A DNA stretch of 64,000 nucleotides from Liriodendron chinense (GCA_003013855.2 ML058526.1:4216001-4280000), one strand, 5' to 3'. Numbered from the stretch's first letter, positions 34,153 through 47,074 are shown. Made by a program: numbers and translations. The notes: generated by a model not told the origin, from the letters alone.

Positions 34153-34928
34153 TGTTTGGGTCCCAAAAGTTGGTATCCTCTAAAACAAATGAAATGTACA
34201 CGTACTTCGAGGAAACCCCACAAAATACCAAACTGACACACCTAAATATTGAGATTTGCAAAAGATCCAGTACTTAGCCATTTTCCTCCAGCGGGCCCCA
34301 CAAATCACCATGATCAGAACCGTCCAAAATCAAGCGGACACCTTCATTATGAATTATAATAAGCAGTGCATGACCATTTGTCAAAAAATAGGTCCCGCAA
34401 ACCCTTCATTTTGCAAAACCCAATTTGCGAAGACAACAAGTCTGTCAACGCACCCATTTATTACGTTCAACGCACCCTTAAATTCATGAAAATCCAAGAA
34501 TCATTTTAAAATGTATTTCACCTCTGACACATCCGAAAAATAGCTTGACGCATCTGGAAAATACCTTCGACGCGTCCATAAATTCAGTAAATCCAGAACT
34601 TTAATTTCAGGGTGCATTGGACCTTGACGCATCCGAAAAATACGTCTAACGTGTCCATAAAATAGCTCGACGCACCCATAAATTCACCAAGAATAAGAAA
34701 ATCATTTTTTAGATGTATTGGACTCCAACGCACTCGAAAAATAGCTCGACGCACCCAAAAAATCAGCATATTTCAGAACATCATTTTGGGGTGCGTCGGA
34801 GCTCCCACGCACCTATTTTTGGGGTGCGTCGAAGGCTTTTTGGGGTGCATCATACGTGACAACCCCTCATTGGTCGTTTTTCAGCATTTTGGGTATAAAT
34901 ACCCCCTTGCACTATTCATTTGTACAGA

Positions 34929-34959
<31 letters not shown>

Positions 34960-35650
34960 CTATTATCCCCTAGGGTACTTGGGATTTATCGTCGGAAAGT
35001 CTGGCCGAATCCCTTTCCGACCGCCAGAAAACTTTCCTGGTCATTGAAATTCCTTTTCGACCTACCGGCATTCTCCTTGGGAAAACTAATCCGACCAGAT
35101 CACCGTAGGTTCGAATTTCACAAAAATGCAAGTGTGATAACGCACCCACAAATTCAGTGAATAACCTCGGGATGTATCAAAGTTAGACGCATCCGTAAAA
35201 TGGTCTGACGCGTCCGTAAAATAGTCCGACACATCCATAAATTCAACATAATTCAGACAAGTAATTTCAAGATGCATTGGAGTCCCACGCACCCGAAAAT
35301 TGTCCCACGCACCCAAAAAATTCAACATAATTCGGACAAGTATTTTCAGGGTGCATTGGACTTCCACGCACCCAAAAATTCTTCCACGCATCCATAAATT
35401 CAATAAAAATCAGATAACTACTTTAAGGGTGCGTTGACCTCCCACGCACCCATAAATTAGGTCCCACGCACCCAAAAAATCAGGAAATATTTACAGGTGT
35501 ACTGAACTCAATTTTAAGTGTTTTTAGGCCCTGTTTGAGCCTATTTTAGGTATTTTAAGCATTCCAGACGCAATAAAGTAGTCAAACGATCATTCCGGGA
35601 TCTCTAAATAAGCAAAATCTCACGTCTTCAAAGTTTGACCTGATTCAATG
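34153..35650 (+). repeat. 3' LTR of the older Tat-like element (right end not defined)
   Basis: Begins TGTTTGGGTCCCAAAAG directly after the polypurine tract. GGGTATAAATACCCCC at about 34891-34906 gives a TATA box in the same context as in element 1 (TATAAATACCCCC). A (GA)n tract follows (34931-34960). GACGCACCC units in both orientations fill about 34440-34850 and 35130-35480. The other LTR is outside the window, so the right border cannot be set; 35650 is a guess. Confidence 0.6.
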
Positions 35651-36299
35651 CGATAAGTGAAATAATTTCTCGGAAAGGAGCCACCAGCATCCAGAATTAT
35701 ACAAATATATCATTATTCACATGCACCACAAGATATGACCCGATTAGGGTTGAAAGCTAGACAAACGGGATTATGATTATCACAATAAATCATATTAAAG
35801 AGCTTCGATTCTCTACAAAGCAATTGTTATGAACTGCCACAACATAACGGTCGATGCCCTACCCATCCAAACGGCATCCGTCGGTTGGGCTGCTCAGGTA
35901 CATACAACTGCGGGACCGGTCTTCCCGAGGTCGCCTGTCTACACATGACAGCTACAGGCTTAGAGTCGTACCCTCTCAGTTAAAAACCCTGATAGTCTCT
36001 GCCCTGATCTCCGGCTAAAACATGGGACATGGACATCTAACCAATACAAAGATGGTTCAGTCCATAACAAAAAAAATACAAGTCTCCACGACTACAAACT
36101 CTAAGACCATAGTCCCTGCTGACTAGTCTTCTGCCTTTTAATCAAGGGTCATCTATCATTCGATGTAATTAAGGGCTCATGCCATATCACGGCCTGGAAT
36201 GTATAAGATCTCAGAATCTCTAAAATAAAATTCGCCTTGCGATATCTCTTCTTGTGTACCTTTTGTGAATGCTTGTGATTGTCTATGAATGTTTCCATT
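35651..36299. other. Unassigned repetitive sequence
   Basis: No ORF of interest and no border motifs recognised. It may be the end of the LTR before it or a further fragment. Confidence 0.4.
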
Positions 36300-36354
36300 A
36301 CTCAGAACCCCAGAGCAACAATATACAGAAATGTCATCGCATCATTTTTTAGTT

Positions 36355-36965
36355 CTAACAGCTTGGATTCACCATCTTTTTCAAAATATGTTTAATTTCT
36401 CGATTAGAAATTTCAGCTTGTCCACTTGTCTGTGGGTGGTATGGGGCACTCACTTTATGCAATATATCATATTTCTTCATTAAGGCTTTGAAAGGCCTAT
36501 TGCAAAAGTGAGAGCCACCATCACTTATTATGGCTATAGGCGTTCCGAATCTAGATATTATGTTTTCCTTTAGGAATCATAGAACCATTCGGTGATCATT
36601 AGTTCTACATAGAATCACCTCTACCCGCTTGGACACATAGTCTATGGCAAGCAATATGTAGACATATCTAAAAGATGAGGGGAAGGATCCCATGAAATCG
36701 ATGCCTCAACAGTCAAATACTTCGATATGTTGAATTGGGTTAAGAGACATCATATTCCTATGGGACAATCCTCCTAGCTTTTGCCAACACTCACATGCTC
36801 TGCAAAACTCGTGGGTGTCTCAAAACATAGTGGGCCAATAAAAACCACACTGCAGAATTTTTGCAGTGGCTTTCTTGGCAAAAAAATGACCACCACACGC
36901 TTGAGCATGACAGAAGGAGATCACAGAATTTTGTTCGTCATCAGGAATGCATCTCCTTATTATTT
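36355..36965 (-). pseudogene. pol (IN): Athila integrase remnant
   Basis: Minus-strand translation in shifting frames shows the finger region (AKILQCGFYWPTMF), a segment around GIDFMGSFPSSF, AIDYVSKRVEVI, the block GTPIAIISDGGSHFCN with the second catalytic Asp, and YHPQTSGQAEISNREIKHIL with the catalytic Glu. No single open frame is left. Sequence resembling integrase ends at about 36355, so the C-terminal domain is lost. Confidence 0.82.
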
Positions 36966-36979
36966 GATCTGGGTAATAT

Positions 36980-37560
36980 TTAAAGAGTAATAGTTAATCC
37001 CAAAAAAATCTGCGCACTTCCCTTACAAATTTTCCTTTTTCTTGCGCAAGTCCAATGAAGCAGCATCACACTTGTAGAAAGATAGTTTACTATATCAGCG
37101 TACCATGGTGGATGCGTAGCAACGAAGAGTTTCCCATAAGGGAATAAGTCCTTTATTGGTGACTTGTCAATGGAATCGGGCATAATTGGGCGAGATAGAT
37201 GATCCGCCACCACGTTCTCTACTCCCTTTTTATCATTTATCTCTAAGTCGAATTCCTGAAGGAGTAGGATTTATCCAAGCAAACGAGACTTGGCATCCTT
37301 CTTAGAAAGAAGGTGTTTCAGCACCGCATAGTCCATATAAATGATGACCTTGAATCCTATCAAGTAAGGTTTGAATTTGTCCAAGGCAAAAACTACAGCT
37401 AGGAGCTCTTTCTCCATAGTTGAATAATTAACTTGGATAGGATTCAGAGTCCTACTCGTATAGTATATGACATGGAGCTTCTTATCCTTCTTCTGTCCTA
37501 ACACCGCCCCTATAGCATAGTCATTAGCATCACACATCAATTCAAAAAGAAGCGATCAAT
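36980..37560 (-). pseudogene. pol (RNH): Athila RNase H and connection remnant
   Basis: Pieces 37540-37271 and 37213-36980 on the minus strand. MMCDANDYAIGAVLGQ keeps the first catalytic Asp, followed by VIYYTSRTLNPIQVNYSTME and DYAVLKHLLSKKDAKSRLL. The second piece starts VADHLSRP and contains HPPWYADIVNYL, the usual link to integrase. Stops separate the pieces. Confidence 0.88.
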
Positions 37561-37791
37561 CCGGTGGTTGCATAATGGGTGCGGTTGTCAACATGTCCTT
37601 AAGCTTTGAGAAAGCTAATTGACAATTAGTACTCCACTCGAATTGGTTGTCCTTTTGTAAGAGATTACATAAAAGTCTACAGATATGACTGAAATCTTTT
37701 ATGAATTTCCTATAAAATTCGGTGTGTTTAAGGACCGCACATCGCGTATGCTCTTGGGTGGTGATAGATTGGCAATGATATCGATTTTGGC

Positions 37792-38691
37792 CTAGTCTAC
37801 CTTAATTCCATTGGACAAGATGATATGTCTAAGAACTATTCCTCTTTGTACCATGAAATGACACTTCTCCCAGTTTAAAACAGGGCTCTTCTCCTCATAT
37901 CTAGTCAAGACCATACTCAAGTGGTCAAGACATTCATCGAACATACAACCAAAAATTGAGAAGTCGTCCATAAAAACCTCAAGAAACTGACCCACCATGT
38001 CGGAGAATATACTCAACATGCATCGTTGGAATGTGGTGGGTGCATTACATATTCCGAATGACATCCTGCGATAAGCGAAGGTGCCGAACGAGTATGTGAA
38101 TGTTGTTTTCTCTTGGTCTTTCTGGGCTATCTCAATGTTGTTGTATCCGGAATAGCCATCGAAGAAGCAATAATAAGAATAGTCTGCTAACCTCTCCAAA
38201 ATTTGGTCCATGAATGGGAGAGGGAAGTGGTATTTCCTAGTTACCATGTTTAGCTTTTGATAATCTATACATATACGCCAATCGATAGTAACTCTAGTCG
38301 GTATAAGCTCATTGTTAGCGTTTTCTACGATGGCAATACCAGACTTCTTAGGGACAACTTAGGTAGGACTCACCCATTGGCTATCCGAGATAGGGTAGAT
38401 GATACCCACATCTAGTAACTTAAGCACCTCGGCTTTGACAACCTCCATCATGTTTGAATTTAACCATCTTTGAGGTTGTCTCGTTTTGGCATTCTCCTTT
38501 AGGTGGATGCGGTGAGTGTATACCGAAGAGTCTATCCCTTTCAGGTCTGCTATGGTCCATCTTATGGCTCCCCTATGTTCTTTGAGTAACTTAATTAACT
38601 TGAGCTCTTGTTCTTTTTCTAAGTGGGAGGCGATTATAACTGGGAATGTCTTCTCTTGACCCAAATAGATATATTTAAGCTCAGATGACAA
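37792..38691 (-). pseudogene. pol (RT): Athila reverse transcriptase remnant
   Basis: Two pieces in the same frame, 38691-38359 and 38247-37792, separated by stops. The first has LKYIYLGQEKTFPVIIAS, AIRWTIADLKGI and VLKLLDVGIIYPISDSQWVS, typical of Athila. The second has FPLPFMDQILERLA, FFDGYSGYNNIEI, YRRMSFGICNAPTTFQRCM and the catalytic block VFMDDFSIFG near 37970. Confidence 0.92.
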
Positions 38692-38775
38692 TGGTTTTAG
38701 GTTAAGCTTTGGTGGTTGAATATTAGATGGTGGAGGCTTTCATGTGGTTGGTGGTAATTTTTCAAAGTGAGGCCT

Positions 38776-39300
38776 TTACCGGGTAGTATTAACTACCGGC
38801 TTCTCATTACTCAATGCTTGCACTGTTTCACATATGATGGGATCCTTGGAGTCCTCAAAATGTGTCAAGCATTTCTCCAATGTCTCGGGTGGTTCAAGTT
38901 GAAGGAGTTCCTCTTCCTCAAAGGAATCGATCATGTTTACCTCGAGGAGCTCATCATCATCCTCATCCCTTTGCCTCTTGCACATATGGAACACATTCAC
39001 CTCCAAAGTCATGTTCCCAAAAGACAATTGCATGACTCCATTCTAGCAATTTATAATTGCGTTTGATGTAGCCAAGAATGGGCGGCCTAAGATTACCAGT
39101 TTTGAGTATTAGTATCTATTACTGGTTGCATGTCCAAGATGATAAAATCTACCGGGTAGTAGAATTTGTTGACTTGGACTAAAACATCCTCAATCACCCC
39201 TCTCAGAACATGAATGGATCTATCAGCGAGTTGCAATGTGGTTTTGGTGGATTTAATTCACCAAGACCTAATTGCTCGTATACCGAGTATGGATCAAATT
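38776..39300 (-). pseudogene. pro: Athila protease region remnant
   Basis: 39033-38776 encodes MQLSFGNMTLEVNVFHMCKR and an acidic stretch, the segment following protease in Athila elements. Upstream (about 39300-39040) broken frames still show LDLGASVNLIPYSVYEQLG, a protease active-site block with its Asp shifted into a decayed context. Confidence 0.72.
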
Positions 39301-39929
39301 TACGCTCGCCCCCAAATCTAGCAAAACTCGCTCAATCCGGTAGTCTCCAATAATGCATGAGATTGTTGGATTACCGGGATCCTTATATTTTGGAGGGGTC
39401 TTTTGGGTGAGAATACACTCACTTGCTAATTCAAAAGGGCCTTTTGTTGCACATTGAATTTACGTTTAGTTGTACATAAGTCTTTTAGAAACTTAGCATA
39501 GGAGTGAATTTGTTTTATGGCATCAAGTAAAGGTATGTTGATTTTGACTTGTTTGAAAACCTCTAAAATATCATGAGAGTTTGAAAGAGGTTTGGGTGCT
39601 ACCAATCTTGAAAGGAATGGTGCAACGGGCTTGTATTCATGTCCCTTTACTTGTGAGGCTGAGCTAGATCCATGCTCATTCTAAAAAATTACCAGATCAT
39701 TAGGTTTGTTGGCCTTCACCAAAATAGATTTGCCAATTCATTTCCCACTTCTAAGAGTGGTGATGGCTTTTTCTTACTCTACATGTTGGTTAGAGAGATT
39801 AGGGGTGCTTACTTAATATGTTTATTTTGGATTGGCTTGAAGTTGGGCCGGAAAGGTTCCTTCCCTAGCATTCAAGCGTCCCTTAATTTCTTCAACCGAA
39901 CCTTTTAATTTTTGGAACATTTGCTGAGT

Positions 39930-40811
39930 TGTTTAATTTATTTGCATTTGCCCTTGCATAAACACCTTTGAGGTATCCTCCATAATGATTTGAAGTGAGG
40001 TCATGCTTGGTACTACGCTTTGCATGGTTGACCCTCTTTCAAAGTTGGTGTGATTGGCCATAGGACCATTCCTCCAACTGAAATTCGGATGGTTCCTCCA
40101 ACTAGAGTTGTACATATTACCCATCGATCCATTGAAGGGCCTTTGATAAGTGTTTGTGGCATTCGCTTGCTCTTGTAACACCTCTTAAAACGCAGAAATT
40201 GTGAGACAATCTGGAGTAGAGTGTACATTAGCGGCACAAATCCCACATACATTCTCAATGGCTTCATTGGACTTTGAGGATCCATCTTTTCTAAGTTCCA
40301 TGGCCTTGACTTTCCTATTGAGGCTGACTATCTTTGCATTCACATCTTCATCTTCTTTGAAGGTGTACATTCCTCCTCTTTCTCTTTATTGAGAAGGCCT
40401 ATGATTACTTGATTTATCCGAGGTATAGGGTGTTTGTTTTATGAGCTGGGAAGAACTTTTTTTAAGAATTCTCAGGTCATTTCATTCCATATGGTCCCTA
40501 TCGAACATGGTCTAAGAGAGTGGAGCCAACCCTTCACTTTTTTCTTTCAATGAGAAGAGGAAAAGTTTGAGTTTTATGACATCTTCAGTGACATTAACAT
40601 ATTGCAAAGTTGCCACTTCCTCATCAATCTCCTTTAGATGTAGATATGGGCTCTCAGAGTCTAGCCCATGGAATTTAGGTAAGAGTTGAATTACTCTTGG
40701 CTTTATATCAATGTTTCCCCCATTGGTTAGAAAAACCATGCATGAGGGTGTAGTAGCTTTAGCCGGTTGTAGATAATCACATAGAGCTCTCATTAGAGGA
40801 GCATTGTTCAC
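39930..40811 (-). pseudogene. gag: Athila Gag remnant
   Basis: 40811-40512 contains MNNAPLMRALCDYLQP, IQLLPKFHGLDSESPYLHLK and LKLFLFSLKEKSEGLAPLS, the Athila Gag core. 40370-40185 has NVCGICAANVHSTPDC, a zinc-knuckle-like motif, and 40181-39933 follows with a Asn/Gly-rich tail. The pieces are separated by stops; 39301-39929 holds only degraded coding sequence. Confidence 0.85.
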
Positions 40812-41300
40812 CTCATTCTCTCCTACTTCTTCTTGATTTGCGTTTGTGGTTGTAGTAGGAAAGTAGAGGATTCCTTATGGGTGTTTGATTTTTAGCCATA
40901 CCTCCTGAACTTTCACAAATTTCTAAGTATTTTCTTATACATTTCTAAACCGTGAGCGGCTTAATTATCCCTCCTTTGGTTTGAAGATGATTTGTTTGGT
41001 CACGTTCCCAACGAGACATAGACCACACAGATCTCAATCTAAAACTAAAACCTAGATTTTAAACAAAAATCTGGAAACTACAAAAATCTGAAAACTAAAC
41101 TAAAAAAAGGTCTAAGTTAGAAAGATGTTACCACGAAGCTTGAACTAGGTTAATGGAGTTTCTACAAAACAAACAAGAGAAACAATGTTAGTTCTAGAAA
41201 AAATTAAAAAAAACCTAATTCTAGAAAAGCTGAAAATTCTACCTAACTAAGAACTACTCTATAGCTATTAGAACAATTAGAACCATTTTAGCTAAATAAT

Positions 41301-41317
41301 CCTCGACAACGGTGCCA
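41301..41317 (-). other. Primer-binding site, tRNA-Asp type
   Basis: The minus strand reads TGGCACCGTTGTCGAGG, three differences from the TGGCGCCGTTGCCGGGG site usual in Athila elements. Confidence 0.75.
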
Positions 41318-43516
41318 AAAACTTATTTACTCGCCCCAAGTGCAAGGTTGCAAAGTAGTGATAACTCGATCATGAGACCGAGATCGATCCACATGGATTA
41401 GGGATAAACCAATTCTAACTTCTCCAATGACTTGAAGTAGTAAGGATTCAGAATTTCAAGAATTCAGACTCGATTTCGTCCTCTTATCGCTGAAGAATAA
41501 GGGAGCCCCAATATACAAGTCCAAAAGAATTGGGCCATTATACTTATAGCCATCAAACGATCCCAAAACACCAACTAAAAGATGCCAGTGCATCTTATTC
41601 TCGACCATCCGAGAACTGAAAGTAACTGACGTCTTCTACAAAATCTTCTAACTCATTCTGAAGGACGTCATCATCCATAGTACCTGTTTCTACATTAGAG
41701 TCTGGTTAATGTGTTTTTCAAACACCACCCAGGATTGAGGGGGTGAGTAATCAACTCAATACTGCTATAATTCTAAGTTTAACAATCAATCAAGCATTCA
41801 GGCATAGGTAATGTAACAAACAAAACATACAAGAGTCCTAGAATAGTTGTACTAATGCATGAATGTTATGAATTCGCACACAATGCATGTCCCGGGCAGT
41901 CACCACAGAATCCACACGGATACAGTATTCCCTTCACTTATAAACCAGCTACACATAATGCAAGTATGAAGGCTCTCACAAATGCCCTGGCCTTTCGAAC
42001 AGTCAGCCAGTCACTGAGATTGCTGATGACATGTATGCATGGTTAGTTTGGCCTTTATTGGTATTAATTTCATTCAGCAAGATTGGTGATGCTGAATTAC
42101 TAATGTCATATAGTAGGTCCTGAACAGGACCATCTGGCTCCCGACGGTGCGAGTGTCTATCATCACCGGTAGCCCATGAATCCCATCTCCAACTTCCAAT
42201 ACTTTTAGAACACAAGAACATTCTATTCAAATCAGTACCTCAGCTATTCAGATTTTATCCAAAACAGATCGGCGCCCTTACAATAGCTTATGGTCACTAC
42301 GGGGAGGCTCAATGCCACAGCGTAGGCCGACGGCACGAACACGGTGTCCCATACCACCATGCCCAGCCCAAGGAGATTTCATAGGATCGTGTCGCACATA
42401 CGTTTATCATTGGACACTTCATTTAATCACATTAGTATTTCAGATTCTAGAAGAGACATTCAATACAATCTATCTACCACACAACATTTCTTGGCTTTGG
42501 ATATGTCCGTTTGATACAAGGAGAACATTGACCAAACCGGCATTGGGCACAAACGACCCGTGTAGTCCAAACTACTGTCGATCGGTCAAGTTCACCCCGT
42601 CAACCAGCCAACCCTGAATATCCAATCCAACTAGGATATCCACATTAATCGATTGGCCCCTTTTACTCATGACAAACAATACATGTGCGATAATCATACA
42701 ATTAAGCATATTATATACAAATTCCATCATCTCAACGAATTCCACAAAGCAGTTATAATCGTTAAAACATGCCTTCTTAAATCAGTTAAAATCGTTGAGA
42801 GCATATCATCTACAAATTCCATCATCTCAACGAATTTCACAAATCAATGATAACAATTGAGTCATTTACCCATTTCATCAAACAATAAAGCCATGTAACA
42901 CACATGCATGTTGTACTGAGATATACAATCAGATATAGAAATTCAAGTCCTACACTATGACTGCAAGAATCATTGTCTAATACCTTTAGGAATGTTAAAT
43001 AGAAGAGTTGAAGTATAGCCCGCACCTTAAGGTCTAGGGTTAGGGTTAGGGAAGGAGAATCAGCTATTCCTATAAGAAAACACAATTAGGATGAGATTTC
43101 AGTCTCAAACCTAAGATAGCTCGGAGTTGAAAGGTAGGATTCGATTCTTACCTCCAATCACAAAAGGAACCACTCCAGCGACGAAAACGACAAGCTAGAA
43201 CAACCTCCTACTTCAAAAGGAAAGGAAGAAGGACATCTTCACTCTCTTTTCTTCTTCTTCTCTCGATTTCTCTCTTTTTTTCTCTCTTTCTCTCTCGTTC
43301 TCTCCCTCTCCCAAACCTGAAATTTCCCAATTCGATTTGGGGATTTCTCAGCAAAAGGGTTTATATAAAAGCTGGGCAATTAGTCCAAATGGCCTTACAG
43401 GAATTAGTGGTTAGTTTTCTGACCCAGGTAAAGTTAATGGTTTATATAGGTAGCCCTCCAGAAGGCTATTTAGAGCAAGGGCCATATATTTTACAGAATG
43501 TTAAATAAACCTAAGT
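41318..43516 (-). repeat. Probable LTR sequence upstream of the Athila remnant
   Basis: No gene. By position it should contain the 5' LTR of the Athila remnant. On the minus strand CTTTTATATAAACCC near 43360-43375 is a good TATA box followed by a purine-rich GAGA stretch, which would fit an LTR promoter. No second copy is in the window, so borders cannot be fixed, and a fragment of another element is possible. Confidence 0.4.
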
Positions 43517-44949
43517 TGTGGACGCTCGCCTTTCTGCGCTCCCGACCCTTTCTTTCGAAAAGGGGTTGCGCGAATCGCCGTTGTGCCATTAGCTCGCCTC
43601 TTTCTTGAGGGCTTTTTCGGTTGTCGTGTTACAGTTGGATTTCACTGGATATGTTTGGATGAGTTCGTATAAGATCAGAGTCGCCACTAGCCAGTTACTT
43701 TGAATCTACAGTCGGCTAGACCCTGTAGAAACGTTAGAGAAGGGAATCTGAAGATTCCTTCCTCTAAAATGACTCTTTTTTATCTGCGGTCAGAGATTCG
43801 AGGTAAGGGATCACGATTATAGGGTGGGAAGGTGTTAGGCACCTACTCTGCCCGTACTGAAGTACGATCTTTACTTCATAGAATCGAACTAATACTTGAA
43901 AGTCTGATTTAATCCTCATACATTCTCATGAATGATATGATGCATGAATATGGGTATGAACAGTAAGAGTTTCTGATGGGTAGGTTTCCATTAACAGGCA
44001 AGCCCAGAGCATACGCTCGAACTGACAGGTGTTTTATGCATGATGTGTGTTTAATTGGTCAGAGTTTCTGATGAGTAAATCCCAGATGAGCCGGCAAACC
44101 TTAGAACAGATACTAAGACCTGATGAAGTGCTTATGGTGGAATGACAAACAGAGGGTTGGAAGAATAATAAATGTTACACTATGCTAAATGCGAATGAGA
44201 TAATGCTGATATAAGAGTAGCTGGATGGAAGGAGGTATCGCAAGAATTTGCTTCGAGCGGCTAAGATCAGGACTTAGGTAGCTTGAGAGGCTTGAACCAA
44301 GGTTAGGCTGGGCTGGACCAGGGCTAGACTTTTCGCACTTGGGCTTTCCTTGGTGGAGGAATGGGCTAAAGGGAAGTGGAGATGGACTCGAAATCGATGG
44401 GTTTTCTGAGATGTTGAGGGATGATATGAATGAAGGGGAGATGGAGTATTTATAGCTGCGAGAAGTGGCAGCTTTGGTAAATATGGACGGGCGGCCATCT
44501 GAGGGTCGCCCGTACGGCCACCTTGCTCTAACTTCGGAGCGTACGACCTCCGAACCTGAAGCAAGAAAGCCTCAGGTTTGAGGTTTGGAGTTGCTCCGAA
44601 GCTGCGGCTCGAAACCGAGTGAGTCAACTGGGTTTGAAAAATGGGTTTGACAAGGTGAGTCGACTGGGTGCAAGGGTTGGACTGACCCAGTGAGTTGACT
44701 CGGTGATTTGACTCAACGAGTTGACTCACCAAGTTGACCTTTTAGGATATTTTGTACTGGTTTTTCTTATGGGTGGGTTTTTGGGTTGATGTTTAGGGGT
44801 GAGTTGACTGAGTTCAAGCTTGAGTTGGGTTATGGATTGGGGCTTGCAAGGGTGAGGTTGGCTGATTTTGGATATAGGGTTTGGAGACACGAACCCCCAT
44901 TCATTCAGCTATCTTAACTAGCTTTGTAGCCAAAGGTGGGGTGTCTACA
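43517..44949 (-). repeat. Solo LTR related to element 1, inverted
   Basis: The minus strand begins TGTAGACACCCCACCTTTGG at 44949 and ends ...CGAGCGTCCACA at 43517. It shares with the LTRs of element 1 the GGGCGGCC module (about 44485-44515), the GAGTCAACT array, CTATAAATACTCC, the TCAGTTCGAGCGTA blocks and the GTGGCGACTCT region. Flanks are TAAGT and TAAAT (4 of 5 alike), fitting a decayed target duplication. No internal sequence is present, so it arose by LTR-LTR recombination. Confidence 0.9.
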
Positions 44950-46106
44950 TAAATAGAAACAGTAAAGTAGATAAGGAAAATCTGAGAATTAAGAAGTAAC
45001 TAGAGAGCCGAGAATCCACTTATAGTAGATCAATGCCAATTCATTCATCAAGCATAAACATAATTGGAATTGAAGTCTATCTCTCATCCAATTGGAAGAT
45101 ATTACATTCAACACATAAACCAGCTCAAATATGGAAATCAAAACTTCTAGTTCTAATGAAGCACGGAGAAGATGAACTTATAGCCTTCGAAGTAACAGTC
45201 ATACCAAGAGATCATGACATGCTCCAGGGTTACTGCAATTCAAATCTCATCAAACCAATATGATTATTCGTAGAAATTTACAAGTAACTTGTGTTCGGAG
45301 TATTCAAACTCTAAAAAATCATCTAAAAATACCAACTTTATTCAAACTAGAACTTGAAAATCTAAAATCAAAGAAAGAGTACTTGAATAAATGAATTGAA
45401 TATCAAAACTAACTACAAGCTTTACCTCTTAGCCATAGTTAAGAGGTTTAACTAGTCATTGTCATGATTGAACTAGAAAACATAAGAAAAGCTACTAAAA
45501 ACATAGAAAAACTAGAAAAACCCTAGTCAGAGGAGTTGTTGACTCTCCATGTTGAGCCTCTCCACCTCTAGTGACTGTAGGACTCTTCTAGGATGTATTT
45601 AGATGATTGTAGAGGTGTCCTTTTATAGCAAAAATGCACCACTGCCTGAAAATCTTTTGAATTTTGCGGTGGTCAACCGGTCGTGGCCCCCTGGCCGACC
45701 AATCTGGCTTAAAGTAGCAACGAAAATAACAACTTTTTGAATTTATGTGCACAGCCGACCGGTCGGACAATTAGTCAGACCTGTTCGTTTTAGTCATGCA
45801 AGATTTGCAAAGAACTCGACCCGTCTGTGAAGAATTCGACTGGTTGGACGATCGATTGGACATGCTATTGGCTTGAAATTCTTCTTCTTCTTCTTCTCTT
45901 TTCTCCTTGGTTCTTTTCTTCACCTCTTGGCCCATCTTCTAATGTTCTTCAATGTATACTAAGAATGGTCTTTTATCATCAAATTCATGAGGTTCCTCTC
46001 TCATTCCTACGAACATAAAAACACATATAAGATGAGTCTTTTATCAATCAAAGCATGCATAATGCGTCATGAATTGGGGTTAGAATATGCACAATTCGGA
46101 GCTCAA
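44950..46106. other. Unassigned A/T-rich repetitive sequence
   Basis: It continues the sequence interrupted by the solo LTR. No ORF with family features. The stretch with CTCTTAGCCATAGTTAAGAG (about 45425-45450) recalls the U5 of some plant LTR elements, but no borders are seen. Confidence 0.35.
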
Positions 46107-46990
46107 CAGTAGCGTGATACGATGCTCCCGAGTCAACCACCCAATCTGAGTCTCGACACGTATGTGAAAGACACCTGTCGTGCTCGACTGAGAGTATAAC
46201 AACCATGTCACCATCTAAGGTGATTGCAGTAAATTCTGACTCATTTCTCTCCTTCCATTTACCCTTATTTTTCTCCTTCTTTTCTTTACTGCATTCGTTC
46301 TTGTAATGACGCTTCTTGCCACAATTTCAATACTCAACTTCTTTCCTTGATTTAGACTTACCTCTGGATTTGTCATAGTTATTATCGCTCTTTCTTTCTT
46401 TTTCTCTCCCCCATTCCCCTGACACAAGGGCCTTATACTGAGATGACCCTTGTGACTTTTTTCTTGTCTCCTCATTGAGAAGATAACTTATGGCTTGGTC
46501 CATGGACTTCTTTTCCTTAGGTGCGGAGTTACTCAGAGACACGACCAATATCTCTCAACTACTAAGCAACGAGCTAAGTATTAACAAGGTTTGTAGCTCA
46601 TCATCTAGGACTATCTTCATGGTGGAGAGGTGGTTCACTATGCTGCTCACTTCATTCATGTGCTTAGCTATAGAATATTTTCCTTGTACTTCAGGTTTAT
46701 AAGTTTTCTAATTAAGAAGATTTTTTTGCCGTTTGTCTTCCTCTCATGTGGCCCTATGAGTTTCTGTCATAGGCTAGCGACTGAGGTTTTTATAGACACG
46801 TGGTGGAACACTATATCATCCAGCCACTGTCTAATAAATCTCACCGCCGTCCGGCCTAGCCTTTTCCATTCTTCAGCGGACATATCCACTGGCCTCATTA
46901 TATCACCTGTGATAGGTGCATACAGGTCTTTGCAATACAAAAAGTCTTCCATCTTAGCCTTCTAAATGGGCCAGTTAAACTCATTCAGAT
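46107..46990 (-). pseudogene. gag: Copia Gag and protease start, broken
   Basis: In shifting minus-strand frames: MEDFLYCKDLYAPITGD, KRLGRTAVRFIRQWLDDIVF (UBN2-type Gag), AISYLLNEETRKKSQGSSQY, and a basic Lys/Arg-rich stretch leading to the place of the CCHC knuckle, which is damaged. Near 46146-46114 WVVDSGASYHAT is the copia protease active site. The sequence after it is unrelated. Confidence 0.85.
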
Positions 46991-47058
46991 TGATCATCCT
47001 TGATGAGCCTCCCTCCATAATTCAACGATCCCACTGTCTTGTTTTATACAACTTGGAT

Positions 47059-47070
47059 GCTCTGATACTA
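47059..47070 (-). other. Primer-binding site of the copia remnant
   Basis: The minus strand reads TAGTATCAGAGC four bases after the LTR end: an initiator tRNA-Met site with its second base changed. Confidence 0.8.
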
Positions 47071-47074
47071 CTTT

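Larger units (their letters stand above)
36300..41317 (-). mobile_element. Decayed Athila-type Ty3/gypsy element, truncated in integrase
   Basis: On the minus strand, from a tRNA-Asp-type primer-binding site (41317-41301) through Gag, protease, RT, RNase H and integrase to about 36355, where homology stops inside the integrase core. The order and protein motifs are those of the Athila lineage. Many stops and frameshifts show it is old. No left LTR is recognised. Confidence 0.85.
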
